A model generated the notes under the pieces. The model was not told the origin of the DNA. It ran no database searches and saw only the letters and a program-made list of their open reading frames with translations. Positions 25,399 to 38,400 of a stretch of 64,000 nt of DNA are shown here, piece by piece (positions within the stretch are counted from its first letter, which is position 1; each line of letters begins with the position of its first letter). The DNA lies in assembly GCA_022457065.1 (NCBI GenBank), contig JAJGBQ010000002.1, forward strand, positions 4,030,001 through 4,094,000. Reading direction: 5' to 3'. The stretch comes from Curvularia sp. ZM96 (taxonomy: Eukaryota; Ascomycota; Dothideomycetes; Pleosporales; Pleosporaceae). A program made the position numbers and the translations under genes.

Positions 25399-26063
25399 AA
25401 CTATGGCTGGAGGTGTCGAGTACCAAAGCGACTCTTTGCGAGCGTCTGGGTGTCGCGCGACTGTATAATAACCCCGATCTTTCCAGAAGCACCCAAGACA
25501 CCTTGTTGGCGCATGCTGGAGATGCTGGGGGTGACCAAGGCCCAACGCGAAGCCACGCCGGCGAGCACGATCCTTCGCAAACCCTTGCCATTGGAGCGTC
25601 ATCGCCCTCGCGCTAAAACCACGCCCACACAACCCCAGACGCCTCGACACCGCACATGGCTTGCTCGTGTGACTGCAACATCTGCCTTGGTTTAGACTAT
25701 ATTCCCTACTTCTAGCTATAGTGAGAGGACACTGTTTCTCAGTCCTGCAAATGCCGCAAATGCCTTCCATCCACAGCCTGAGCGATTTTTTTTGCATGCG
25801 CCATCCTGCCGCCAAACATAAACACCGCCAGACAATTCCCAACAGGGAATGTCCATGCAATACAAGAAGTAGAAGTAGAAAAGTGTCAAAAAAAGCCCGT
25901 AACTAGTCATGTCTTGAGTAGTCCGACAGAGCCAAACACCTACGCTATGCTGCAAATATACGTGACGCCATGCCGCCGTGAAAATTCAAAACTCCCATAT
26001 GCTGATGATAAATGACGGTGAACCCATGGAGGACCATCATGTGCGGTCTGCGTGCGACCCACC
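25399..26063. other. Endopolyphosphatase upstream region and CHD1 3' space
   Basis: 665 bp between two minus-strand genes. Frames here continue the endopolyphosphatase exon 1 frame upward but have no better start. No separate gene is supported. Confidence 0.4.
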
Positions 26064-29000
26064 TCAAGCACCGTTCTTCTGTCCGTTCGTCGTCGTCGCG
26101 GTTGTCGTCGCACTAGTCGCTGGCTTCTCCGAATTCAGCATCTTATTGTACATGCCCTTGATGGCGGGGACCGTGACTCCAGGACGAGGCCAGTGATTGT
26201 TGATTGTGTAGGTCCTGTTGCTTGTTAGTATGCCGATTGAACCACGTAAATCACCAGACTCACCAGAGTCGCTCCTCGAGCTCGGCGTTGTCCCGAGTCT
26301 CTGCGCGGATGAAGTTGCCAATGGCAATCAGCTCAATCTTCAGTACCCTGACCATGGCATCCTTCTGTGGGTAGTTCCTGGGCGTCGCCTTTTTAAGTCG
26401 GCTGAGGTTGTCGCGTACAGGTCGAAGCTTCCGCTCAAGGAAGTCGTCTGGTTTCTTCTCTTTCACCTTGGCCGCCTCTACGCTGCGGTCAGGCACCTGG
26501 CTCTGGCTGTGCGAACGGGCTCGGTCCTCAGAGAGCCGCGGCCGATCGTCCCTGATCCGCTGCCTATCCACGTCACCACCCGTCTTTCGTCGATTCTCTG
26601 GCGTCCCGTTTCGGTCCACATGCTGCTGGCGACGGTCAATGCTTCCTCGATCGTTGCGGTGCTCCTTGCGATGAGCGTCAGAAGGTCGGTATTGGTCGCT
26701 GTGCCTAGGACGATCATCCCGGTTCCTTTCGTGGTGACGACCATCCGTTCGGCTATCAGGACGTCGGACGTCGCTGCTGCTGTGGGCACGGTGTGGCGGA
26801 CGCTCTGAGTCACGTGACTGCATTCTACGCATCGCACTACCTGGCCCAGGGCTAGCGGAAACGCTCGAAGCCTTCTCCACCCGACGTGCGGCGTTGAGGT
26901 GGTGCTTCTTGTTGTTGCGGTGGTGATTCTCCATCAAGCGCTTGACATTTGGATCCGAAGTACTCTTGTCCTTCAGTACCGTAAGGAGATAATTGGCACG
27001 ACGAACCAAGTGTACAGCCCCGGGAGATTTAGCGTTCTTGTTTTCTTCTTTGGTCCGCTCTTCTTTCTTGTCGACGCGATGCTCCTCTAGATAGAACTTG
27101 TCCGTCAATCCTAGCTCTGGATCATCACGGATCGGAATCCAAGCACCGTAACCATGGCGCTGAATACCAATGCAGAGCATGCCATCCTCGCGCGCACCCC
27201 AAGGGCAGGAGTAGCTTGCTGGTTTGATTGCATCCGGAACACGGAAATTGCGCCAGTCGGGAGTTGCTTCGACAGCTTCTTTGAGAACGCGCATTTCGAC
27301 GGGCCGCTCTAGAATCGTCTCGGCGTTGACCTTCTTGACGTCACCAAAGTCGAACAGAATAGCCTTCTTGTCCTTCTTGGTAAGGGTGCGCTTGCCCTCG
27401 ATCTCCAAGTTCTTGAGCCTTGTCTGTTCCTCCTTGACGAGTTGTGTGCTCTTATCAATGACTTCATCCAGAGTAGCCTTGACAACACCCATGTCGCGAC
27501 CGACCAGTCTGGCTGCGCGAAGAATCTCGTCGCCACGCTCTTCGAGCGATCCATAGCGACAGTATGCTGTGATGAGATTGCGCGCCTCCTTGGTGTTGAG
27601 CGGTCGCTTAGGATCGCGCTTGACGCTCTCGTCTGCATCAGATTGCTCGTCGTCATCAACGTCAATTTGAGACGCCTCGAGCGCACGTTTCTTCGCAGCT
27701 CGCTGCTCTCGTGCACTAGCTGAGGCCGCCTTGCGCTTCCGAGGAGCACTCTCTTCGAGCAGCTTCTGTGTCTCCTCTTCGTCCTTCCGCTGCTGGATGT
27801 CGGCTTTGACAGCTTCAAGTTCTTCTTTAGGGATGATGTCATCCCATTCAAGGTCGATCTTGACGTCTGTGTATTCGAAATTCTTCAAAAATTCTTCACC
27901 ACCGTCAGACGTAAGACCCGCAGCCTGCTCTGTCTTGTGCTCTTCAGCATTCTCCAAGACCGAGTCAATATCAAGCTCCTCAAGTTTCTTCTGGTTGCCA
28001 GACTGCTCAAACATCTTTTGTCCGCGGCGCTTGAGGATGTTGTTGATGTCATCGGCAGAGTTTGGTTCCGAAGCAACGCGGCTCATTTTGTCGTTCAGTT
28101 CCTTTTGTTGACGGTCGGTTACACCACGTTGGATTGTGATGAACTCGAGCATACGCTTATTTCGGGCACGTTCCAGAATTTCCTCTTCGATGGTATCCTT
28201 CGAGACAAGCCGATAGACACTCACGGGCTTCTGTTGACCAATTCGATGAGCACGAGCCATAGCTTGCAAGTCGGCCTGAGGATTCCAGTCAGAGTCGAAA
28301 ATGACGACAGTGTCGGCGGTCATCAAGTTGATACCGAGACCACCAGCCCTAGTAGACAACAGGAAACAGTAGTCCTCGCTGCCGGGAGCATTGAAGTGAT
28401 CGATAGCAATCTTTCGCTCTGCCGCGGGGACCGTTCCGTCCAATCGCTGGAACGCGTAGTTACGTAGTTTGAGGTAGTCGGTCAGGATATCCAACATGTG
28501 AACCATTTGACTGAAGATGAGAACACGATGACCATCGGCTTTCAGCTTGCCAAGGAGTCGATCCAGCAACATCATCTTGCCACTAGTGGTAATGAGCGCC
28601 TTCAGTGTCTCTTCCTTGGAACATCCGTTCTTCACAAGCTTGCTCTCCGCATTGGGGAAAAGTAGAGCATGATTGCTAGCCTTCTTCAGCTCCATGACGA
28701 TGTTCAAGAGGGACTGCTTGTGGCCAACCCCTCCTTCGTTGAGAGCCTCATAGTTGCGAGTGAGAATGTTCTTATAGTATTCAAGCTGAATGTCGGATAG
28801 TTCAACTCGAAGAATCTTCTCAGATTTGGGAGGAAGATCATTCTCGACCTTTTCCTTGGTACGGCGGATCATGTAAGGCTGAATGGCAGAGCTGAGTTCA
28901 GCAAGCTTCTGGCTAGCATCTTCTGACGACAAATCGACATGCTCGTCAACAGAGATCTTTCCTGGCATCAGGAAGTCCATCAGAGCAGCCAGCTCGCCCA

Positions 29001-31613
29001 ACGTATTTTGAATAGGAGTACCAGTAATGAGTAGTCGGCAAGGCGCGTTGAATGCTGTTAGCCTTTCATAAAGCTGCGACTCCCGATTCTTCAAGCGATG
29101 GGCTTCATCGACGGCAAGGAACTGCCACTTGATGCTCTGCAAGAACTGCCAATCGGCAAGGACGTATTCGTACGTGGTCAAGAGGACATTGAACTTGACC
29201 TTTTTTGTGTTGCCGTCCACCAGAAGCTCCTTTTCTTTGATGATGTTGCGAGCCTCCTCTCTACCAGTGTAGATGACATAGTTGACGTCGGGTGTCCAGT
29301 TGTTGAAGGTATCCGCCCATGCGGGCATGGTAGACAGTGGTACAACACAGATCATCGGACCGTCCTGTTTACGATCGTGCCTCAGCCAGTTGATGAACGA
29401 GACAGTCTGTACCGTTTTTCCCAGACCCATCTCATCAGCCAGGATGACATTTGTGCCTCGACACCAGTTGTGCGCAAGGAAGTTGACACCTTGGAGTTGG
29501 AAGGACCTCAGCTGCCCAAACTTGATGTATTCAGGCTGTGTGTCCATCTTGACAAACTTCCTGCGCGTATTGGGATTCGACTCGCGAGGATCGGAGGTGG
29601 GTCGGTTCGCTGAGCGGTCGAGATACCTGTCAATCTCGCTCTGCGACAAGCGGCTGACAAGCGACGCCGGCTCCCATGTACAGAACTCGTACGTCAGTCC
29701 TTTCCCTGTGACGATGTTAGGTGATTCGGATAGAAGTCGAAGATAACAAGCTTACACTTGACAAAGTACTCTGTCTCGTCCTCGCCATCGCGAGTGTCAA
29801 TGACACGCTCCACGATATGGAAGTCAAGTTGACTTTCACGCTCCGCTTCACGTGCAACCATGTGCTGCTCGAATTCCTCTGGGTCTTCAGTCTTGCGACT
29901 ATGATAATACATGTCGTTCTGGACAGGGCCCTTGTAGTAGTTGTCGAGTTTACGGATGCCTTTGTATGCGGATGCCGTCTTGTAATCTTCCCATGTGGAG
30001 TGGTAGTGTGCCTTGTCTTGCCATTTGATCTGTTGTAGAGTCAGTATCATGGACATGAATGACCTGTAGCTGTGCTTACCAAGTATTCGAAATCATGCTT
30101 GTCAAAGGATGGATCTATCTCTGCTTCTTATTAGCGAATGCCAGCGCAACTCTTAGTTGTTCTCTGTTACCTAATCCGTCTTTCGGTCGGTGGTCGAGGA
30201 TTTTGTCGATGACAGGGCCACTGTCTTCAACAGCATTTGCCCAGTAGGCCGAGGTCATCTCGTCCTCCTCTTCTGCGAACTCATCTTCATCATCCTCTTC
30301 ATTGTAATTCGCGACCTGAGCTGTGCGCCGTGCCGAGAATCGAACCTCGGCTTGGGAAGGAGGCTCGCGGCCTGTAGCAACGGCATGTTGACGTTGGCGT
30401 TGCTTCTTGGTCGGAATGTTGCGACGGGCTCCAACGTAGCCATCCGACTCAGAGTCTGAACCTGTTGACCGATAAACTGGTGTCGGTTGGTTCGAGGCTG
30501 GGTGGACATGTCAGGGATGCTCAACACAGGAGGGGTGTAGGTAGACAAACTCTTGCGCGAGGCTGTCCTCTGCCGCTTGCGCGGTTGATCTGAGTCATAA
30601 TCATCGTCCTCTTCATCGCTGCTATCAACCTGAGGGTTGTTAATACTGGCTTCCTACGTCGATTGAGGCTTACTTACAACGCGACGACTAGGGCGGGCGC
30701 GACCCTGGGATGCGAGTTAGCTTCTATAGAGAAGGGGGCATATTCTCTACGCACGCTGCGACGCAGACCATAGAGCTCTGGATTCTGTTCAATGTAGTTA
30801 TCCTTTTCAGCGCTTGCTTTCCGCTTTGTCGGCCTTGTCGACTCTTGTGACGAGCTCCCGGCGCGGTCGCTCTCTGCTTGCTCGGACGGCGGTGACTCAG
30901 AGTCGTAGTCGCCGTCTGGTTCGCCCTCGGCATCTACATCCTCGGAAGAGTCTGAAGCAGCAGCAATCTCCTCTTCCTCATCGTATTCTTCTCCCGGCGC
31001 GTCGATATCGGATGCTTGGGCGGTCGCGGCGTCATCTTTCGCGTCGGACGCATCGCTGTCACTCTGGTGAGAGGAGCTGTCGGCGGTCGTCACATGGGCT
31101 GCGAGAGGCGACAAATGGCCGTTTGTGTATGGTAAAGAGGCCACACGGCCCGGTGAAGAGGGCATCATGATGGACGCGGCTGAGAGAAATGGTCAGTACG
31201 ATATTTTAAGCTTCTGTGGGCCCCGGCGCCTCGGAGCGGATGCGTTGAATAGAGCAGAATGACGCGACTCAGAATGGCCAGAAAGCGACCAGAAACAAGG
31301 GCAAAGGTCCGAGCAATGGAGGGCTGATGGAATGCGGTGGTGGTGGATGAGCGCGTGTTGGACAAAGGGCAGTGGGGCGGTGTGAGCCAGCAGAAGGGCT
31401 GGCTGCGCAAGAGGAGCGATAGAGGACGGGCGAAAGCGTTCTGTATGTCGTGCAAGGGCGAGCTATGTGTGCGAGGCGGGTTGCGGGATGCAAGGGCGTG
31501 GAATAGTGATGGATTGATGGACAAGGGCTCGGGCGGTGCCAGGCACGTCGCGCAGGTTGACGAGGAAAAGACACGCGACCTAAGAGTCAATAGAGAATGT
31601 ACTTACAGTCCAT
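26064..31613 (-). CDS. CHD1: CHD1 chromodomain helicase, chromatin remodeler
   Basis: Nine exons: 31607-31613, 30755-31179, 30678-30704, 30551-30629, 30171-30497, 30080-30120, 29756-30029, 26264-29705 and 26064-26214. They keep phase throughout and give 1590 aa. CHD1 slides and spaces nucleosomes in transcribed chromatin. An acidic N-terminus leads to [14 protein letters not shown] and tandem chromodomains, the first around [18 protein letters not shown] and the second around [20 protein letters not shown]. Next come Snf2 Walker A DEMGLGKT (about residue 483), DEAH, helicase-[10 protein letters not shown] and [24 protein letters not shown]-like and CHCT ([18 protein letters not shown]) regions follow. 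The first exon is only 7 nt (ATGGACT) before a 427-nt intron with strong GTAAGT and TTCTCTCAG sites. If that intron is instead 5' UTR, translation starts at 31168. The intron at 30498-30550 uses a GTTTGT donor and is the least certain. Confidence 0.94.
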
Positions 31614-32057
31614 GTTCAAGACACCCTCGATATAGGCGGGGTGGGGGTATTGTCTTGGTGAGGCGAGTCTATGGGTGGTGGTGATGGGGTGGAGTTTCTG
31701 GTCGGGGCTTGCAATCGAACACCAGCGCCCTGCGCGCTAGTGACAGCCGCACCCGCCACCAATCAGCGGCTGCCCTAACACGCTTACCACAAAGTGAATG
31801 CGAACAACGTCAGTCTGGAGACGATTGTGCGGCCCACTCCTCACTTCTCACGCCTCCTTCACCCCGTCTGTGAAGTTTGCTGGAGCCCCGTACTCTACCC
31901 GACGTCTGCACCATCTGAGCGCGCACTGGTCTGGGTAGTCAGTCCGTCTCGTCGAGTCCTGTCTGCACACTGCTCCTTGCCCGCCAAATTCCCCGCCAAC
32001 GCAGTTTGCGACCGCCGCCCATAGCAAGCCAACGACACAACACCAGCAACCGCCAAC
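31614..32057. promoter_or_regulatory. Shared CHD1/RLI1 upstream region
   Basis: 444 bp between the divergent starts. A CCAATCAG sequence at 31759-31766 matches the CBF/HAP core and lies roughly midway, about 150 bp from the CHD1 start and about 300 bp from RLI1. Transcription start positions cannot be read from sequence alone. Confidence 0.5.
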
Positions 32058-34099
32058 ATGTCTGACAAGCTCACCCGGTACGCCACATGTCATTCTTGTC
32101 GCTCCTGACCATCTTCGGCTGACTTGTTCTAGTATCGCTATTGTCAACTCGGACAAGGTAACCCCACTACCCCTCCACGAATAAAATTTGGCCTTCACTA
32201 ACATGGGGATGTTCGCCCTCATAGTGCAAGCCCAAGGTAAGTGCCATCCCCGAACACCCCTTTCTCATTCCCAGTGGGCTAATCCTTCTCAGAAATGTCG
32301 ACAAGAATGCAAGAAGTCCTGTCCCGTCGTGCGCACTGGCAAGTTGTGCATCGAAGTAGACTCGTCCTCCAAAATCGCCTTCATCTCTGAACGTCTCTGC
32401 ATCGGATGCGGTATTTGCCCCAAAAAATGCCCCTTTGACGCCATCAACATCATCAACTTGCCCACGAACCTCGAGACCCAGGTCACCCACCGATACTCGG
32501 CCAACAGCTTCAAGCTCCACAGACTGCCCATGCCCCGTCCTGGCCAGGTGTTGGGTTTGGTCGGTACGAACGGTATCGGAAAGAGTACGGCACTGAAGAT
32601 TCTGAGTGGAAAGCTCAAGCCCAACCTGGGTCGCTATGATAACCCGCCAGACTGGGAGGAAATCCTCAAGTACTTCCGTGGTTCTGAGCTTCAAAGTGAG
32701 GCGCTTCACTACCATGCAGGAGGCGTGGGGCTAACAAACGATAGACTACTTCACAAAGGTGCTTGAAGATAATCTCAAGGCTGTTGTCAAGCCCCAGTAT
32801 GTCGACCAGATTCCTAAGGCCATCAAGGCCACCGATCGATCCGTCGGCAAGCTCATCCAGGCCCGCTCCCAGATGGAGAACCTTGACGAGATGATTGACG
32901 ACCTGGAACTGCGACACATCTTCGACCGCGATGTTGGCCAATTGTCTGGTGGTGAGCTGCAGCGTTTCGCCATTGCCCTTGTCTGCGTCCAGCAAGCCGA
33001 CGTGTACATGTTTGACGAGCCCTCTTCTTTCCTCGATGTCAAGCAACGTCTTGCTGCCGGTCGTAAGATTCGCAGTCTGCTTCGCCCTGATGACTACGTC
33101 ATCGTCGTCGAACACGATTTGTCTGTGCTTGACTATCTTTCCGATTTCATCTGTGTTCTCTACGGAAAGCCTGCTGTCTACGGTGTCGTTACCCTCCCCG
33201 CATCCGTCCGTGAAGGTATCAACATTTTCTTGGATGGTAACATTCCTACGGAGAACCTGCGTTTCCGTGAGGAATCGCTTCAGTTCCGAATTGCTGAGGC
33301 AGGTGATGAGTACCTGGCTGACCACAACCGTGGTTACTCATACCCTAGCATGAAGAAGACCCTAGGCGGCTTCGAGCTCAACATCGAGTCTGGTTCCTTC
33401 ACCGACTCTGAGATCATTGTTATGATGGGTGAGAACGGTACCGGAAAGACGACCTTCTGTAAGATGCTTGCCGGTGCTCTGCAGCCAGATGGCGACACCA
33501 AGGTTCCCAAGATGAGCATCAGCATGAAGCCTCAGACCATCACTCCCAAGTTCCAGGGTACCGTTCGACAGCTCTTCTTCAAGAAGATCAAGGCCGCTTT
33601 CCTGAGCCCGCAGTTCCAGACTGACGTCTACAAGCCACTCAAGATGGACGACTTTATTGACCAGGAAGTGCAGAACCTCTCCGGTGGTGAATTGCAGCGT
33701 GTTGCTATTGTCTTGGCTCTTGGTATCCCTGCCGACATCTATCTCATCGACGAGCCCAGTGCGTACCTCGACTCCGAACAGCGTATCATTGCCTCCCGTG
33801 TCATCAAGCGCTTCATTATGCACGCCAAGAAGACTGCCTTTGTCGTCGAGCACGACTTCATCATGGCCACGTACCTTGCGGACCGTGTCATTGTCTTCGA
33901 CGGTCAACCGGCTGTCAAGTCTCGTGCCAACAAGCCCGAATCCCTGCTCACTGGTTGCAACACCTTCTTGAAGAACCTGGACGTCACCTTCCGTCGTGAC
34001 CCCAACTCGTTCCGTCCTCGTATCAACAAGGACAGGTCCCAGCTTGACCAGGAGCAGAAGCTCAGCGGCAACTATTTCTTCTTGGAGGATGACAGTTGA
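32058..34099 (+). CDS. RLI1: ABCE1/RLI1 ribosome recycling ATPase
   Basis: Five exons, 32058-32077, 32133-32157, 32225-32236, 32293-32695 and 32745-34099, with introns of 55, 67, 56 and 49 nt, give 604 aa, the family length. RLI1 splits terminated ribosomes and takes part in initiation. The N-terminus carries two 4Fe-4S clusters: [15 protein letters not shown], split over two junctions, and [13 protein letters not shown]. Twin ABC domains follow, with Walker A GTNGIGKS (about residue 108) and GENGTGKT (about 382), and signature LSGGELQR twice (about 220 and 465). Exon 3 is a 12-nt microexon encoding just CKPK, yet it holds an iron-sulfur cysteine, so its inclusion is required. The last junction restores [14 protein letters not shown]. 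The gene is divergent from CHD1. Confidence 0.97.
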
Positions 34100-35406
34100 A
34101 GAGGTTTTCAATAAGCGAAACACGCCTCCCTCGCAGCGCCGCCCACACGGGCACGTCAGGACCGGGGTGACTAAAAAGGGCAACAAGAAGCGTGGTCTGA
34201 GAGCACGCGCTGTGAGCCTTTTGGATGATGAGGCGGTGGAGGTGGTAGAAGAGGATGAAGATGGCAGGATCCTTAGTGGCGGTCGACCTCCTGCGCCCAC
34301 AAATCACCTTGTCATTTTAGTCGAGGATGTTGTATAAATGACAAGCAGATAGTCAGTTCGGGTCAAGCTAGGTGGCCGCCACAAGCCACAAGGTGAAAAA
34401 GGGGGCTAAAAGTGATACTTATGTAGCTTGAGGATAGGCGCACAATTGGAAATAGGGCAAGCATTGGCTTGCTGTGTTCATCTTGGATCTTGCCCTTGTG
34501 TTGCGAGTGATGTGAGGAAAGGGGAGACGATGAAGACTTATCATATGTCTTGGTGTAAACGGCTCTCATGGCTCTTGTGTTTCTTTTCGCTTGTAGATCT
34601 ACACGCACATGTATACGTGCTAAGGCACTGGATTACTCTCTGGACTATGCCAACACCTAGGTTTTTGCAAACCATGAAACCACACAACAAAACAGCGTTT
34701 GGTGACTGTGATATTCGACTCAACTGTCTAGCGCGTGTCACATGAACACTTTCACCTTTCACATCCTTCAGTTTAATAAGGTACTGTTTATTCTTGTATG
34801 TTTCCTATATTTCCCATATCCTTCTCTGCTCCAACCGGAAGGAGCACGCGCGGCAAATACGATGCTTCAAACCCGATAGCCAAAGTCCATGCTTACTATT
34901 TGATACATGTCCTATGCACAGAAGAAGACGAGAAAAAGCCGAAAAAGAGACATTTTGTAAAGAAGAAAAATATTCAAGATGAAAATGTATTGCTTTGTGA
35001 AATCAAGGGAAAAGGAAGAGGGATGAATGAGAGAGCGAGAGAGGATGTGAAGGAGGAGGGGTATCTTATGTCCCAATCGAGTAAAAAAAGCAAAGAAAGA
35101 AATGACTACAGTTTTCGCAGTATTGAACCGTCAATATGTATTCGAGACTAGAGCAAAGGGAAGAAAAATAGGTTAAAGAAGGAGAGGGGGTATATGTATA
35201 TGTGTATAGCAAATCCTCCAAAAGAAAAAAAAAGAAAAAAAGAAGATAAAATCGGCGATGAGGTTTTTCTACCATCCTCTTAATCCCAGTCCTTGATTCC
35301 CTTGACTCTGCTTCTCACCAAGGTATGAACAAACCCAGGTCACGTTGAACATAAAGAAAGTGAGAGTAAAACCGCTTCGTGGTTTTGTACCTACGAGCAA
35401 CTCCAC
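34100..35406. other. Convergent intergenic, 1.3 kb
   Basis: 3' space shared by RLI1 and the TBC gene. An A-rich tract, about 35219-35250, is the most distinctive sequence. The Lys/Arg-rich frame just after the RLI1 stop, to 34337, has no homology I recognise and is treated as 3' UTR. Confidence 0.45.
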
Positions 35407-38400
35407 TTAAGCCCGCCACGTAAACTCCTCGCCCATTGGCGTCGTCGGTAACCGGCTCGCAAGTTCCAGATTACTGTTCATGAACTCTGCTTCTTCCTCC
35501 TCCTCAGAGCGCTTGCTCGCACTAGATAGCGGCGTACGCATGGGACTAGTTTGCATTGCTAGTTCGCCATCAAGGCTTGCGGAGAGGGATCTTGCATCGG
35601 ATTCGTCTGGCTGGGTAATGGTGGTTGCAGGAGGTGGTAGTGATGATGAAGATGAAGTCTCGGCATCACCGGATGCCTTGTTGGCTCTTTTGCGGGCGCG
35701 TTCCTGGCGGGCTTCTTCCCTCTGGCGCATGAGTTCCTGCTCGTGAGCCACGGCTTTTGCGCGGCGCTCTTCGACGTCTTTGCGCTTGATGACTTTGCCG
35801 AGCGCATCGGATGCTTGGATGAGACCGTCGATGCTAATAGCGTGGTTGGTCATCTGATGGTTGATGTAGTGGTACACGCCAGCTGGAGTATCGCATTGCA
35901 GGAGGGCCTTTTCGTTGAGCTTGAGAAGCGCAAGTGCAATCTGGAAGAGAAAGGTAGAGCCGTCGTGCATGCAAAGAACAACATCCCAGACGCGGAACAG
36001 CGCTTCGGCGGATAGGCAGTCGGTAAAGACGGACAAGAACCATTGAAATGTCAGGGCTTCGAGCTCGATTTCTAGCTCGTCGAGATGAGCAGATAGTCGT
36101 GGCAAAATCTCAGCAACGTATTGGCGAAGCACAGATTGGTCAGCGCGGGAAGTGAGCAGATGCTGGTCGTAGTAGTGCTGCGGCAGAATCTCTTCAATCA
36201 TAGCGGTGAGTACCCAGAAAGCATCTTCAGGCGTTGGCATGATGAGCAATAGGCATGCAGTAATAAGGTTCATGCCTTGACAGTAGCCAACCTCTGGGTT
36301 ACGACGAGAGTAGGCGAGCAGTACTTCCTGGAGCTTTTGTACCCCAGGCCCAGTCCGGAAGAAGATGTTGTCCGTTAGCGTTCGGGTAATGTCCATCTGT
36401 ATCTGAGTCGCAATAGCGGGGTCATCTTCGCCGTTGTTAACCAAGTCTTCGTAGTAACCTGGCGTGCGCAGATGCAATGCTCCGCTTCCTTCGGCCCAGA
36501 TGGCGGCTCTCATATGGACGGGAATGCCACCAAGGACAAGGCGGCGAAACTCTTGCCATTTAGCACGGCCTACTTTTCCCTTGTTACCTAGGCCTGCAAT
36601 GCCGACCAGTTCGCCGTCTGCGAGGAATGTCTCGGGCATTGCATTATTGCCTTTTCCATTCTCGCCCGTACTCGCAACTTCGCCCTCGCGTTTGTTTTGG
36701 GCCCGTACTTTGCGGAGGAAGTCATTCCATTTGACTGTTCTTTCTTTCTGCAAGTTGTCATGCAGTTCACTCATTTGCTCGAGAAGAGACTGTACCGGGT
36801 CCATTTGGTTCGGATATGGGCTGATGGGTGTGGATGGCCCAGGCGAAGTAGCAGTTACAGAGATCTCCGCATTTCCGGAAACAATACGAGATGGCGATGG
36901 TTCCGGGTTGACGCTGGTGGTTGGCACCGATCCCCGCTTCATGAGAGTGATCTGGCTCTGGCCAATCTTGAAGGAAGATGTTTCCCCCTCAGCAGATTCT
37001 ACGGTGGTGATGGGCGCTGCTGATGGGGTATGCGAAAGTAGCTCGGTCGGGTGCGTAGCCAGTTTCAAGTAGTCGACCCAGGTCTTGCTCGCCGGCTGGT
37101 TAGACTGATCTTCTGAATCCGCACTGGATGGGCGTACAGCGCCACTGGCTTGGTCTCCTGCAACTGCATCGTCATCGCCATGGTCAACGTCATCTCCTTT
37201 TGCCAGGTTGTTAAGCGCAGTCCTGTTGTCGCTGAGTGACTCAACATTGCTACTTCGTTTTTGTTTAATGAGCGCGGCAGCAGCTTCGCTCTGTCTTTTC
37301 TTTCGACGCTGATCGTAGATGAAACCAAATCTATCAGTCAAATACTCGCTGCTTCCAACAAATCGGTTGTGCTGTTGTATAAGTGTTGGCGGACGTGAGT
37401 CTTCAGGCAAAATGCGATCCATTTCTACCGGTCCGAGATTGCTCAGTCCACGGGCTGGCTGAGGTGGTCCGAGATTGCTTGACACAGCCTTGGGCTGCTC
37501 TCCGGCGATGCTTTTGATCGTTCCATTCGGGCCCAGCGCACGTCCTCGCTTCTGTGTGCTTGCTAAAGAAGACTTTGCGGATTGGCCAGTCCTGGTCGAG
37601 TCCATCGAGGGCGTCCTGTCGGCAGCATCTGAGGCGGTGGACTTGCGTCTGCGGACCGTGCCCGCTTTGTTAGGACTCGCAGCGCTATTGCCTGCCACCA
37701 TTTTCAACGCCCAGCTCGCTAGTGAGGTAGATGACGATCTACGCGCAGGCCCGTCTCCTGAACGATCTTGGCTGTTCAATCTGCGTAGCGCGGGCGTAGC
37801 AGCTGAGCCAGAAGGCGGTACAAAGGTGTCGTTTGCGAGAGGCTTGCGTGGCAGCTTTGCGCCGCTAGATGCACGCGATCGTGTTCCAGCTGGCAGACCG
37901 TCGATTTCCCGATCGACGTGGCTGGCGATGGATGGAGCTCTACTGCTCTTCTTACTCGTTCCTGTCCATATATAGCTCTTCCAGTTGGATTTGGGACCGT
38001 CGCGTGGGATGTCTGAAGAGACCGAGTTGAGCGACATGACGTCTGCTGGGTGCGCTGCATTGCCCATATCGATACCCAGGGCATCTGGGTGCTCAGCTAG
38101 CTCGTCTTCCATGGCCCTGGCAAGCCTGTCCTCCATGGGGTCGTCTGGGTGCAATCCAGCGGATGCACTGTCACCCCTCGTCCTCGTCTTGGTGAGCCCG
38201 TTGCCTTGCTCTTTGGTTCTGTCGAGCTCACGGAGCCTGTTTTCAATGTCCATGTTGGACACCTCACATTCTTGCAGCATTTTCCTCAACATGCGTTCGC
38301 GCTCCTCGGCTCGTCTTCGTAGCGCGGTAATTTGGGCATCACGCTGGGCCAAGTCGCCGGCGAGTTGCTTGACCAAGGCCACGGCGCCCGTGTCGCGCAG

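Noticed and set aside
30330..30360. T-arm-like GGTTCGATTC sequence on the minus strand
   Set aside because: It lies inside a CHD1 exon (RFSARR coding) and has no acceptor, D or anticodon arms.
31700..31790. T-arm-like GTGTTCGATTGC on the minus strand between CHD1 and RLI1
   Set aside because: No D arm or anticodon arm could be folded around it.
33996..34337. Lys/Arg-rich frame overlapping the RLI1 3' end
   Set aside because: Out of frame with RLI1; RLI1 already ends at family length. Treated as 3' UTR.
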